Below the pieces are notes generated by a model. It had not been told where the DNA came from and made no database searches. It was given only the letters and a program-made list of their open reading frames with translations. Below, piece by piece: positions 8,209-16,646 of a DNA stretch of 64,000 nt. This stretch comes from RUG708 sp050946535 (GTDB taxonomy: Bacteria > Bacillota > Clostridia > Peptostreptococcales > Anaerovoracaceae): assembly GCA_050946535.1 (NCBI GenBank), contig JBMNUZ010000007.1, forward strand, positions 1 through 64,000, in the 5' to 3' direction. Numbering within the stretch: position 1 is the first letter of the stretch; each line of letters begins with the position of its first letter. The position numbers and the translations under genes are program-made.

Positions 8209-8403
8209 ATGGCTAAGATGAAGTCGCACAGAGGCGCAATGAAGAGATTCAAAGTTACCGGCTCAGGCAAGGTAGCAAGACATAAAGCTTATAAGAGCCA
8301 CATCCTCACAAAGAAGAGCCCGGCCAGAAAAAGAGGCCTGAGAAAGGGCACTACGCTTACAAGCGCAGATCAGAAGAGAATCAAGTCAGTTCTTAACGTT
8401 TAA
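8209..8403 (+). CDS. rpmI: 50S ribosomal protein L35
   Basis: A 64-residue, highly basic protein of the large ribosomal subunit with the family's [19 protein letters not shown] start and a Lys/Arg-rich end. AGGAGGTCAGGAAA precedes the ATG. It sits 26 bases after infC and 21 before rplT, the conserved order in nearly all bacteria. Full length; nothing unusual. Confidence 0.97.
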   Translation: MAKMKSHRGAMKRFKVTGSGKVARHKAYKSHILTKKSPARKRGLRKGTTLTSADQKRIKSVLNV

Positions 8404-8424
8404 TTTGCGAGGAGGTATTTAGAG

Positions 8425-8781
8425 ATGGCAAGAGTAAAGAAGGCAGTCAATGCCAAGAAAAAGCACAAGAAGGTACTGAAGCTTACAAAGGGCTTCTACG
8501 GTCAGAAGAGCAAGGTATTCAGAGCAGCCAACCCTGCAATGATGCGTTCGCTTTCATACGCTTACGCAGGCCGCAAGAGAAAGAAGAGAGATTTCAGACG
8601 TCTCTGGATCACGAGAATCAACGCTGCAGCCCGTCAGAACGGCATCAGCTACAGCCAGCTCATGAACGGTCTCAACAAGGCAGGAGTTCAGATCAACAGA
8701 AAGATGCTCTCGGAGATGGCTGTCAACGATTCAGAAGCTTTCACAGCTGTCGTAAACAAGGCGAAGGAAGCGCTCGCTTAA
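8425..8781 (+). CDS. rplT: 50S ribosomal protein L20
   Basis: A 118-residue large-subunit assembly protein with the basic N-terminal extension (about 1-60) that threads into 23S rRNA and a globular C-terminal domain. In related bacteria L20 also binds the infC leader to repress the operon, and the leader at 7413-7660 has the matching architecture. Binding site GAGGAGGT precedes the ATG. A terminator follows. Confidence 0.97.
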   Translation: MARVKKAVNAKKKHKKVLKLTKGFYGQKSKVFRAANPAMMRSLSYAYAGRKRKKRDFRRLWITRINAAARQNGISYSQLMNGLNKAGVQINRKMLSEMAVNDSEAFTAVVNKAKEALA

Positions 8782-8868
8782 GCTCAGGCGTTCAGGCTTG
8801 TCAAACGGCATCCGGAACGTTTTCTGACTGTCATAATAGTTTAATTAATAATCAATATGAAAATAATA

Positions 8869-8927
8869 CCCCGTTCACGGCGGATCGCTGCAAAAACGAT
8901 GCACCGGAACGGGGTTTTGATTTTTTT
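8869..8927 (+). terminator. Terminator of the infC operon
   Basis: CCCCGTTC (8869-8876) pairs with GAACGGGG (8907-8914), followed by TTTTGATTTTTTT. Confidence 0.9.
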
Positions 8928-8968
8928 GATATATTTATTAATCAGTTTTTACTGATCTTTACTGCTGT

Positions 8969-10018
8969 TTATGATTCTCTCTGCTGGATCTGCCCGATTG
9001 CCCACTGTGCGGCTTCACGGACGCCTTCACACGGAGACTGCAGCGCTTTCTGCAGGGCCGGGATGTTCTTTCGCGTGCCGGTATTGCCGAGAATGATGGC
9101 GGCATTGCGGCGGAAAATGTTCTTGTCGCGGATATAATTGTACATGATCGGATGAACAACGCGGTCGTAATATTCGTCGTCCATCAGCAGTACTTTTTCT
9201 AAATCGAATTCGTCTTTCAGCTTTTCCAGGAATGGATCTCTGCGCCGTGCCCGCTCAAGTACGGCGGCATTTCTCGGACAGACTATCTGGCATTCGTCGC
9301 AGCCGTGCAGATGGCTTCCAAGCAGTTTCCAGTATTTTTCTGGCAGTTCCCCGATCGGCGTATATTGCATGTGCATCATGCAGATGCGCGGCTGCAGCTC
9401 GCCCTTAGCGTTCATCGCGTGATTCGGACAGGCATCGATGCATTTCGTGCAGTCCTCCGGACAGTCGCAGTACATCGTCGGCTCGTCGTACGGCAGCTTC
9501 TTGTCGACGATCAGCGTTACGAGGATATTGAACGATCCGTCCTCTGGGGTAAACGCGAAATTGTTTCTGCCGAATGTAACGATGCCGGCTCTCGCACAGG
9601 CTTCACGGTCCGGAATCTCATCGGTCCGTTCAAAAACATGAATGCCAAGTGATTCGATGTACCGGCGGAATTCTGCCTCACGGATGCCCTCCGCGGAATC
9701 CGGCAGCGGAACATATGCTCTGGATTGATAGGCACGCGCAACATGCGGAAGCAGCTCTTCCGGGTAATCGACCTGGCCGAATCCCCAGGTTGCACAGATG
9801 ATGGACTGCGCATCCGGATAAAGCATGCGGGGCATGCTGGCCTTGAGAAGATAGCTCCGGTACGGCGCCTTCAGATCAGGGTCGTACAAAGAATAGGTTT
9901 TTTCCCGGTTGATGATCAGATCAGCCGCGTATTCAGGAAATGGATCCGTTGATGTGATACCGACGTGTGTAAATCCCAGCTCCAAACCTTTGCGTTTGAT
10001 TTTTTCAGCAATATCCAT
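8969..10018 (-). CDS. QueG-like double-cluster iron-sulfur protein with HEAT-like tail
   Basis: Resembles epoxyqueuosine reductase QueG, the cobalamin-dependent enzyme of the last step of queuosine synthesis. Shared features are the N-terminal domain, the segment ending REACARAGIVTFGRNN near 138-153, two ferredoxin-type cysteine sets and HEAT-like repeats (about 300-345). The first cysteine set is C186-x3-C190-x2-C193-x3-CP, one residue wider than QueG's usual CxxCxxCxxxCP, with extra Cys at 184. The second is C213, C240, C243, C247 (GCDECQIVCP). No other queuosine gene is nearby. AGGAG lies seven bases before the ATG at 10018; an ATG at 10024 is less well spaced. It may be a paralogue acting on another substrate. 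Confidence 0.72.
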   Translation of the reverse strand: MDIAEKIKRKGLELGFTHVGITSTDPFPEYAADLIINREKTYSLYDPDLKAPYRSYLLKASMPRMLYPDAQSIICATWGFGQVDYPEELLPHVARAYQSRAYVPLPDSAEGIREAEFRRYIESLGIHVFERTDEIPDREACARAGIVTFGRNNFAFTPEDGSFNILVTLIVDKKLPYDEPTMYCDCPEDCTKCIDACPNHAMNAKGELQPRICMMHMQYTPIGELPEKYWKLLGSHLHGCDECQIVCPRNAAVLERARRRDPFLEKLKDEFDLEKVLLMDDEYYDRVVHPIMYNYIRDKNIFRRNAAIILGNTGTRKNIPALQKALQSPCEGVREAAQWAIGQIQQRES

Positions 10019-10094
10019 TTTCATTCTCCTAAATGTGTGTAGAGATCCATCAGATTTTTTACATAATCACAGCAGATGTACAGCCTGCAGTTTC

Positions 10095-10134
10095 CCATGC
10101 CGCCGGCATCCGCGCCGGACTGCCGCCGGCATGG
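10095..10134. terminator. GC-rich hairpin between apbE and the QueG-like gene
   Basis: Arms at 10095-10108 and 10121-10134 pair at 13 of 14 positions. No T run follows on the minus strand, so it may slow or process the transcript rather than end it. The rest of 10019-10233 shows no gene. Confidence 0.5.
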
Positions 10135-10233
10135 TTCGTATATGTTCCCGTTTAAGCAAAATTTTCACAATATCCTTTGTTAAATTATACTATCAGATCA
10201 TATATTTTCTATATTCATTCTTTCGTATTCGAT

Positions 10234-11328
10234 TTATTTTTTTATCGTTTCGAAAGATCCAGAATCCACCCAGAATCTGTCCGCTATGTCTTCGCTGACA
10301 TATATTTTTCCGTTGTTGTCGATGAGGATTATACCGAAATCGAGGTTCGACGTGCGCCAGAAATTCTCCGCTCCGTCGAGACCCATCACGTACAGAGCCG
10401 TCGAAAGCGCGTCGGCTTCGGTTCCCGAATCAGAGATTATCGTTACAGAACTCAGGTCGTTGTCGACGGGATAGCCTGTTGAAGGATCCATGATATGAAT
10501 GTACTTTTTCCCGTCCTCTTCAAAGTAGCGCTGATATCCGCCTGATGTGACGGCGAACTCGTCCTTGATCTTGATATATCCGGCATAGCTGCTCGTGTCC
10601 TCTGGATTTTCGACGGCGATGACCCAGCTTTCGCCTCCGGTCTTCGATCCGACAGTCATGACGTTCCCGCCGAGAGTGGCTATCGCTGATTCCACTCCTT
10701 CTTCCTTGAACATGTCCTGTATAACCTGTGAGGCATATCCCTTGCCGATGGCGCCGGTGTCTATCTGCGTTTCAGGATCGCTGAACGAGACCTTCGTCTT
10801 TCCGTCCTGATCTTCGCTGAGCGAGACTTTCTCGTATCCCACGTGCTGAAGGAGACTGGAAATCTCCTCTTCATCCGGAACCCGGTATTCGCCGGTTGTA
10901 AATCCCCACGCCTTTACTATCGGGTAGATCGTTGGATCGAATGCGCCTCCGGTAGCTTCGGCCATTTCCAGAGACTCTTTCAGCACCTCCGCGGCGTCTC
11001 CGCTTACGGTATCGGTTTCACGGCTGTTCAGCCTGTATACGGGGCTGGTTTCCCTGACGACCGAAAGCTCGCTGTCCAGCTTGTATAATTCTTCGGCTGC
11101 GTCGCTCACCGCCTTTTTCGCCTTGCTTCCGCCGTAGGCTTTGATGTTCATCGTCGTGTCCATCGCGAATACATCCACTGAGTATGCGCCGTCATTGGTG
11201 CGTGTCACTGAATATGAATCCGAGGATCCGGATGAATCGTCTGAACTGCTGCTGCCGCACGCAGCAAGGCCAAGCATCGAAACGGCAGCCACCAGGAAAA
11301 ACAGCATTATTTTCTTATTAATATTCAT
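10234..11328 (-). CDS. apbE: ApbE-type FAD:protein FMN transferase, lipoprotein
   Basis: Attaches FMN covalently to Thr or Ser of flavoproteins such as Rnf/Nqr subunits and extracellular flavoprotein reductases, outside the membrane. The signal peptide ends in lipobox LAAC with lipid Cys24, followed by a Ser/Asp-rich linker. The ApbE core includes FAMDTTMNIKAYG, the GAIGKGYA stretch and the C-terminal DADALSTALYVMG motif, whose acidic residues bind Mg. Its target is not in the window, since no rnf or nqr genes are seen. TGGAGA precedes the ATG. Convergent with nothing; it runs toward the QueG-like gene on the same strand. Confidence 0.93.
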   Translation of the reverse strand: MNINKKIMLFFLVAAVSMLGLAACGSSSSDDSSGSSDSYSVTRTNDGAYSVDVFAMDTTMNIKAYGGSKAKKAVSDAAEELYKLDSELSVVRETSPVYRLNSRETDTVSGDAAEVLKESLEMAEATGGAFDPTIYPIVKAWGFTTGEYRVPDEEEISSLLQHVGYEKVSLSEDQDGKTKVSFSDPETQIDTGAIGKGYASQVIQDMFKEEGVESAIATLGGNVMTVGSKTGGESWVIAVENPEDTSSYAGYIKIKDEFAVTSGGYQRYFEEDGKKYIHIMDPSTGYPVDNDLSSVTIISDSGTEADALSTALYVMGLDGAENFWRTSNLDFGIILIDNNGKIYVSEDIADRFWVDSGSFETIKK

Positions 11329-11485
11329 AAAATATCTCCAGTTTCTGATCAGTCAGATCCGGTAAAAAAGTCATCCGGAACAGATAAAATGACGATCGTG
11401 TGCCTTTTATTTTAACATATTAAGCCTGAGTGTGATACATCGGCCTTACAGTGCACAAATACAGCGTTTTTTGTACTTAATAATA

Positions 11486-11515
11486 TTGAAGAAAAACTGT
11501 TTTCTGCGGTATAAT
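11486..11515 (+). promoter_or_regulatory. Promoter of the SEC-C gene with internal palindrome
   Basis: TTGAAG (11486-11491), 18-bp spacer, TATAAT (11510-11515). A perfect inverted repeat AGAAAA-ACTG-TTTTCT (11490-11505) fills the spacer and would make a good repressor site; the regulator is unknown. Confidence 0.65.
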
Positions 11516-11559
11516 TAGCATAATGCATCAATTTGTTTATGGAGGGATAGTCGAAAACT

Positions 11560-12771
11560 ATGAATGAAAAGCTGAAGAGTTTATGTATCAAAACCAGTGA
11601 AGAAAATATGAACCTCGAGGACTGTCTGAATAAGTACACTAAGGTTCAGCTGAGCAGTATCGCCGGCGTATATGAGAAAAAAATTCATTCTTCAGCCAGA
11701 AAAGCGGAGATCGTAGAAATCGTCCGCGAAGCGGTCAAGAGCGATATCATCAGGTTCTTCAACAACGAGGGAAAAGATCTTTCTGCCGAAGTCAACAAGA
11801 TTATCGTCGAAGGCGGCGAAAAGCTGGACGAAGGGAGCTATGAGAGACTGAAGGTTCTTTTCGACAGAGGATTCATGTTCGCCAGAGCCGGCAGCGGTGA
11901 CGAGGCAGAGGCGTTCGTTCCTGCGGATTGTGCCGCGATATTCGACACAGGGAGGATGAGCCGCGACAAACAGGAAAGAGAGCAGAGGATCTTCGACGGG
12001 GAGCCGGTCCACAAAGAGGCCGATCCGGACAGAACCGAACTCGAGAATGCCGTTATCATCTATGCAGGCGCGCTGGCTCATATGTATGGCATATACAATC
12101 TCAGAATCATTAAGGACGTCTGGGATATGAACCACCGCAAGAAGATTTCTCCGGAAGAATGCCACACGCTCATCGAAAAGGCGGGAGACAGCGACGGTTT
12201 CTACAGACGTGACAACTATATCATAGACATCACACTCGACAATCCTGAAGATTACTGCAACATACTCGACAGAGTCATGCCGGCGGATCCGTATTACAAT
12301 CCGACGGTCAATGAGATAGACCAATACAGGTATGGCGCAGTGATCGAAAAAAATCCTCACTACTGGTATCTCAGAAACTTCATAGCCAGGATGCTCGGAA
12401 TGCCTGTTCCTGTACTGGAAGAAGACGAAAAGCTCGACGGCATCATGGAAAAGCTCGCTTTTGCGGCGCGCTGCGACTCAAACCTGAATGAGCTCATCGA
12501 CTTGCTCCATGAAAACGGAATCGCTCTCGACGATTCGGAGGATCAGGAGAAATTCATGAATCTTTACACAGGATTCCTGTATGGTCAGAGAATCTGGGCG
12601 TGCAAGGGTTTCAAGCCTGAAGACCTTCCGCCTGCAAAAATGGCGGTCAGGAACGTAAAGCTTCCGTCGTACGTTAATCCGAAGTCGGAGATAACGCCGG
12701 GCAGAAACGACAAGTGCCCGTGCGGCAGCGGAAAGAAATACAAGAAGTGCTGCGGAAAGAGCATCGGATAA
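11560..12771 (+). CDS. SEC-C zinc-motif protein of unknown function
   Basis: A 403-residue protein ending in a SEC-C motif (C386-P-C388 and C397-C398 in a GSGKKYKKC frame), the zinc-binding tail also found in SecA that contacts ribosomes or SecB. The rest has no domain I recognise. It begins with a SAP-like or helix-rich segment (LNKYTKVQLSSIAGVYEKKI) and continues as mixed helical sequence rich in acidic residues. Similar long proteins ending in SEC-C are common in Clostridia and unassigned. GGAGGGA precedes the ATG. Single-gene unit with its own promoter and terminator. Confidence 0.82.
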   Translation: MNEKLKSLCIKTSEENMNLEDCLNKYTKVQLSSIAGVYEKKIHSSARKAEIVEIVREAVKSDIIRFFNNEGKDLSAEVNKIIVEGGEKLDEGSYERLKVLFDRGFMFARAGSGDEAEAFVPADCAAIFDTGRMSRDKQEREQRIFDGEPVHKEADPDRTELENAVIIYAGALAHMYGIYNLRIIKDVWDMNHRKKISPEECHTLIEKAGDSDGFYRRDNYIIDITLDNPEDYCNILDRVMPADPYYNPTVNEIDQYRYGAVIEKNPHYWYLRNFIARMLGMPVPVLEEDEKLDGIMEKLAFAARCDSNLNELIDLLHENGIALDDSEDQEKFMNLYTGFLYGQRIWACKGFKPEDLPPAKMAVRNVKLPSYVNPKSEITPGRNDKCPCGSGKKYKKCCGKSIG

Positions 12772-12858
12772 AGGAAATGCCTGCAGCATGCCAGGACATG
12801 CCACGGCAGCCAGACGGCTTTGCCGCCATGAAATGAAAATTTAGAATATGCATATGAC

Positions 12859-12888
12859 ATCCCGGGGTATTGTGCTCCGGGATTTTTG
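12859..12888 (+). terminator. Terminator of the SEC-C gene
   Basis: ATCCCGG (12859-12865) pairs with CCGGGAT (12877-12883), then TTTTGTC. Confidence 0.8.
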
Positions 12889-12944
12889 TCAGAACGGGCA
12901 GCGGCATTTTACAATGAGATGCGGCATTTTACTTTAATTTTTCC

Positions 12945-12972
12945 TTCAAATTCAGGTAAGTATATGTATAAT
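12945..12972 (+). promoter_or_regulatory. Candidate promoter of the chr-cobW operon
   Basis: TTCAAA (12945-12950), 16-bp spacer, TATAAT (12967-12972). The -35 is weak. It would give a leader of about 160 bases before the short ORF at 13139. Confidence 0.45.
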
Positions 12973-13045
12973 TAAATGGTTATAGCAGTTATGCGGAACT
13001 GGTATGCCTCATTATGGCTTTCAGCGGTTGTTTTCGGTTTCAGCT

Positions 13046-13095
13046 GTGTTATTCTTAATTAACACGGAAAAAGTGTTTTGATATCGTGTTTTTAT
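13046..13095 (+). promoter_or_regulatory. Possible attenuator ahead of chr genes
   Basis: The AACAC block (13061-13065) can pair upstream (GTGTTA 13046-13051 with TAACAC 13060-13065) or downstream (AACACG 13061-13066 with CGTGTT 13085-13090). The downstream form is followed by TTTTAT and looks like a weak terminator. The two folds exclude each other. No ligand or regulator is evident. Confidence 0.35.
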
Positions 13096-13138
13096 CGGTA
13101 TCGTTTATCAGTCAGAATCTTCGTTTACGGAAAGGAGA

Positions 13139-13195
13139 ATGCCGCCACTGCTGCATTGTGAGACCGGCAGAATTCTGCGGCTGGATTATTCATGA
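13139..13195 (+). CDS. 18-codon leader ORF coupled to chrA
   Basis: AAAGGAGA lies directly before an ATG at 13139 that opens an 18-codon frame encoding MPPLLHCETGRILRLDYS. Its TGA stop overlaps the ATG of the first transporter gene in the arrangement ATGA. That transporter has no good binding site of its own, so translation of the leader probably feeds ribosomes to it. The peptide itself is not known to me and may matter only for its act of translation. Confidence 0.6.
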   Translation: MPPLLHCETGRILRLDYS

Positions 13196-13836
13196 AAAAA
13201 CTATGGGAACTGTTCGTGACATTCGTAAAGATCGGATCCATGACGTTCGGCGGCGGATACGCCCTGCTCCCTATCATACAGCGCGAAATAGTAGATAACA
13301 AGAAATGGGCCACCGACGAGCAGATCGTCGAATACTACGCGATCGGCCAGTGCACGCCGGGCCTGATTTCTGTAAACACGGCCACATTTGTCGGAAACGA
13401 AGTCGCAGGCGTAGCAGGCGGAATCATTGCCACGCTCGGTTTCGTGCTCCCTTCGATCATAGTGATAACTTTAGTGGCCGGCCTGCTCGAAAACTTTGCA
13501 AATTATCCGATCGTAAAAAACGCATTCGCCGGCATAAGAGTCTGCGTATGCGTCCTCATACTTGAAGCAGTCGTAAAGATGTGGAAGAACTCAATCAGCG
13601 ATCCTTTCACGATCGTCATCTACATCGGTGTGCTGGCAGCATCGGTTTTCCTGTCGGCATCACCTGTGCTGCTCGTCATCATCGCTGCCGCAGGCGGCAT
13701 TGCCGGCGGAGCATTTCTCGCACACAGGAATTCACCTTATGTAAACGATTTTCTCGAAAACAAGGACGCGAGATTCGGCGACAAATACGGGCATAAGATA
13801 AAGAAGCGTAAGAACCGTGAAGATGGAGAAGAATAA
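13192..13836 (+). CDS. chrA: Chromate transporter family protein, half-size (first)
   Basis: A 214-residue membrane protein of the CHR family, half the length of the two-domain ChrA. The family motif is clear: FGGGYALLPIIQRE near 20 and GQCTPG near 55, with five or six hydrophobic segments and a long basic C-terminal tail. Short CHR proteins normally occur as tandem pairs that fold as opposite-topology halves. The second half starts at the last base of this stop codon (TAATG). Family members export chromate in some bacteria; in an anaerobe the real substrate may be another oxyanion. Translation probably depends on the leader ORF just upstream. Confidence 0.88.
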   Translation: MKKLWELFVTFVKIGSMTFGGGYALLPIIQREIVDNKKWATDEQIVEYYAIGQCTPGLISVNTATFVGNEVAGVAGGIIATLGFVLPSIIVITLVAGLLENFANYPIVKNAFAGIRVCVCVLILEAVVKMWKNSISDPFTIVIYIGVLAASVFLSASPVLLVIIAAAGGIAGGAFLAHRNSPYVNDFLENKDARFGDKYGHKIKKRKNREDGEE

Positions 13837-14408
13837 TGACTCTATATCTGAGACTTTTCATAAATTTTTTCGCAACAGGTCTGTTCTCCATCGGAGGAGG
13901 ACTTGCTACACTGCCGTTTCTCTACCAGATGTCAGACAATACAGGCTGGTTCACGTATCATGAAATCGCAGACATGCTCGCCGTGTCGGAATCGACCCCC
14001 GGAGCCATCGGCATAAACATGGCGACATATGTAGGCTACAAGGTGGCAGGTTTCCCGGGAGGTCTCATCGCCACGATCGGGATAATCACTCCGTGTGTAA
14101 TAATAATACTTATCATAGCGCGTATTCTGGAAAAATTCAGCGACAGCCTGACCGTCAAGTACGCATTTCACGGACTCAAGCCTGCTTCGCTGGCACTCAT
14201 ATCGTCAGCCGGAATATCCGCGGCTGAAATCGCGCTGGTGCATACAGACATGATTCCGGGAGGGACATTCCTGCAGATTTTCGATCTGAAAGCATGGCTG
14301 CTGGCGATAGCGATATTTATCATGATGCGTACGTTCAAAAGACTCCATCCGGTAGTATTCATAGGTATTTCGGCTGTAGCCGGTGTAGTATTTTCGTTTG
14401 CACAATAA
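13836..14408 (+). CDS. chrA: Chromate transporter family protein, half-size (second)
   Basis: The partner half, 190 residues, with the same motif in variant form (FSIGGGLATLPFLYQM near 17 and SESTPGAIGINMATY near 52). The start codon overlaps the stop of the first half by one base, so the two are made in equal amounts. The gene ends 61 bases before a CobW metallochaperone with no terminator between, making a four-gene unit likely. Confidence 0.88.
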   Translation: MTLYLRLFINFFATGLFSIGGGLATLPFLYQMSDNTGWFTYHEIADMLAVSESTPGAIGINMATYVGYKVAGFPGGLIATIGIITPCVIIILIIARILEKFSDSLTVKYAFHGLKPASLALISSAGISAAEIALVHTDMIPGGTFLQIFDLKAWLLAIAIFIMMRTFKRLHPVVFIGISAVAGVVFSFAQ

Positions 14409-14469
14409 AAAGCAGGGGTATATACTATATCGGTTAAACTTGATAGTAGAGCAGAAGGAGGCTAATTTC

Positions 14470-15486
14470 ATGACAAAAATAGATATTTTCTCCGGCTTCC
14501 TCGGATCCGGAAAGACAACACTCATTAAAAAACTCGTTTCTGAATCATTCCAGGGACAGAAAGTTGTACTTATAGAGAACGAATTCGGAGAAATCAACAT
14601 CGACAGCGGATTCCTCAAAGATTCCGGCATACAGATCACCGAAATGAGCTCAGGCTGCATCTGCTGCACACTCGTAGGTGATTTCGGCAACGCTCTCAGA
14701 CAGGTGCTCCAGCAGTACGAGCCTGACAGAATCCTCATCGAGCCTTCGGGCGTCGGCAAGCTTTCTGACGTTATCAGAGCCGTTCAGCAGGTTTCTGACG
14801 ACATGCCGTGCGAGCTCGCTTCATTTGTGACTGTGGCGGATGCCAAGAAGTGCAAGATGTACGCCAAGAACTTCGGCGAATTCTATATAGACCAGATTTC
14901 ACACGCAAAGACGATAATCCTGAGCAGAACTCAGGACGTCAGCGAAGACAGGCTCAAAGCAGATGTAGAACTTTTGAGAGGATACAACGCCGATGCGAAG
15001 ATCATAACGACTCCGTGGGAAAAGATTTCGGGCGATACGATCCTCGAAGCCATGGAAGGCGACGAATCTCTCGAAAAGAAGCTTCTTGAAGAGCTTGCGA
15101 AGGAGCCTGTACACGAACATCACCATCATCACCACGACCATGACCACGATCATGACCATGACCATGACCACGATCATGACCATGACCACGACCACGATGA
15201 CCACGATGCGGACGAAGTCTTCTCGACATGGGGCAAGGAAACTCCGAGGAAATTCACCGAGGAAGAACTCAACGACGCATTCGATGAACTCGATCTCGGA
15301 ATGTGCGGTGCGATTCTTAGAGCGAAGGGAATCGTCGAGACTGAAAACGGTGACTGGCTGCACTTCGACTATGTTCCGGGCGAACACGAAATCAGAAAAG
15401 GACCGGCCAGCTACACGGGCCAGCTTGTCGTAATCGGCGCCGATCTCAAAGACGATGAGATCGCGAAACTCTTTCACGTAGAATAA
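14470..15486 (+). CDS. CobW-type G3E GTPase with long His/Asp tract
   Basis: A metallochaperone of the COG0523/CobW family, 338 residues. P-loop GFLGSGKT at 9-16, the metal-binding CxCC at C63/C65/C66, and EPSGVG near 91. The usual NKxD guanine motif is replaced by LSRTQD near 151. A histidine-rich run at about 215-247 holds about 18 His alternating with Asp, typical of Zn, Ni or Co storage. A CobW C-terminal domain follows. AAGGAGG precedes the ATG at 14470; an upstream in-frame ATG lies in the previous gene. The metal cannot be read from sequence; zinc is the commonest for this family. Confidence 0.9.
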   Translation: MTKIDIFSGFLGSGKTTLIKKLVSESFQGQKVVLIENEFGEINIDSGFLKDSGIQITEMSSGCICCTLVGDFGNALRQVLQQYEPDRILIEPSGVGKLSDVIRAVQQVSDDMPCELASFVTVADAKKCKMYAKNFGEFYIDQISHAKTIILSRTQDVSEDRLKADVELLRGYNADAKIITTPWEKISGDTILEAMEGDESLEKKLLEELAKEPVHEHHHHHHDHDHDHDHDHDHDHDHDHDHDDHDADEVFSTWGKETPRKFTEEELNDAFDELDLGMCGAILRAKGIVETENGDWLHFDYVPGEHEIRKGPASYTGQLVVIGADLKDDEIAKLFHVE

Positions 15487-15570
15487 AAGACGGGCACGCT
15501 GCCTTCCTCTGAAACATGTGGTTTCTTGGGATGACGGCGTGGCAACTGCCTCAGGACAAGGAGGAAAAAG

Positions 15571-16530
15571 ATGAGTTTACCTGTTTATGTATTTACAGGA
15601 TTTCTTGAAAGCGGCAAGACACAGTTCATAAAGGATACTCTCAGAGACCCGGGATTCACAGCGAGTGAAGTTACACTTCTGATATCGTGTGAAGAGGGCG
15701 AGGAAGAGTACGACAAGGACTTCCTGAAGAGTACTCACAGCAAGCTTCTCCAGCTTGAGGACAAGGATGAATTCACTTCCGGAATCCTTGAGAAAGCTGC
15801 CGCGAAAGTCAACCCTGACAGGGTGGTTATAGAATACAACGGCATGTGGGACATGCGCCTGATCAACGAGGCTTTCCCGAAAAACTGGGAGCTCTATCAG
15901 GTCATCACGACGATCAATGCCGAGACATACAAGCTTTATCTTGCGAACATGGGTTCTCAGCTCTATCAGCACGTCAGCAACTCAGAGCTCGTGGTGTTCA
16001 ACAGATGCACCGACGAGCTGAAGGACTACATCCACTCGACGAGCATACGCGCGATGAACCCTCAGGCGTACATATATCTCGAGGACAATGACGGCAATGC
16101 AGAGGATTTCGCGGACAACGAGCCTCTTCCGTACGATCTCGATGCGCCTGTCGTGGACATTAAGCCGGAGGATTTCGGCAGATTCTACGTGGACGCCATG
16201 ACAGAACCAGGCAAATATGAGGGAAAGACGGTAAAGGTTTACGTACAGCTTCACAAGAGAGGCGACGCGGACCCTCCGGAGCGTTTCGCTGCAGGCCGTT
16301 TCAGCATGGTGTGCTGCGCGAACGACATCACATTCCTAGCATTTTTCTGCGACATGGACAACGGACAGAATATCGTGGAGGAACGTTCATACGCGAACAT
16401 TACCGCAAAGATCAAAAATGAATACGTCAAGGAATCGCACGGAGACATGCCTGTGCTGAAGGTTCTCAAATTCGAACCTGCAGATTCTCCGGAGGACGAT
16501 CTCCTCTATATGAACGCAGGTAATTTCTGA
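15571..16530 (+). CDS. CobW-like P-loop protein fused to a YcgQ/DUF1980-like domain
   Basis: The N-terminal half has a CobW-like fold start (YVFTGFLESGKTQF, P-loop near 9-17) but lacks the CxCC metal motif: the matching region reads LLISCEEGEEEYD. The C-terminal part (about 205-319) resembles the TIGR03943/YcgQ (DUF1980) family: a GKTVKVYVQL strand, then GRFSMVCCANDI with a paired Cys near 248, then ITAKIKNEY. YcgQ-type proteins usually pair with a YcgR/DUF318 permease, absent here. The gene lies 84 bases after the His-rich CobW with GACAAGGAGG before its ATG. Reading: a dedicated metal-handling partner of that CobW; this is inference. Confidence 0.7.
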   Translation: MSLPVYVFTGFLESGKTQFIKDTLRDPGFTASEVTLLISCEEGEEEYDKDFLKSTHSKLLQLEDKDEFTSGILEKAAAKVNPDRVVIEYNGMWDMRLINEAFPKNWELYQVITTINAETYKLYLANMGSQLYQHVSNSELVVFNRCTDELKDYIHSTSIRAMNPQAYIYLEDNDGNAEDFADNEPLPYDLDAPVVDIKPEDFGRFYVDAMTEPGKYEGKTVKVYVQLHKRGDADPPERFAAGRFSMVCCANDITFLAFFCDMDNGQNIVEERSYANITAKIKNEYVKESHGDMPVLKVLKFEPADSPEDDLLYMNAGNF

Positions 16531-16574
16531 TAAATGATGTTTCTGCGTGCGCACTGCTAAATGTGAATATTCTG

Positions 16575-16646
16575 CGGCTGCCGGTCTGTAAAAAGACGGC
16601 AGCCGTTCGGAAAGATGATAAGCCGGCCTGAAGGCCGGCTTTTTTT
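16575..16646 (+). terminator. Double terminator after the cobW pair
   Basis: First stem at 16575-16605 (CGGCTGCC/GGCAGCCG with GTCT/AGAC). Second: AAGCCGGCC (16620-16628), TGAA loop, GGCCGGCTT (16633-16641), then a T run to 16646. The second is a textbook terminator. Confidence 0.9.

Noticed and set aside
15115..15205. Short-period DNA repeat (GACCAT/GACCAC) suggesting a microsatellite
   Set aside because: It is the codon pattern of the His/Asp tract in the CobW protein and stays in frame, so it is a protein feature.
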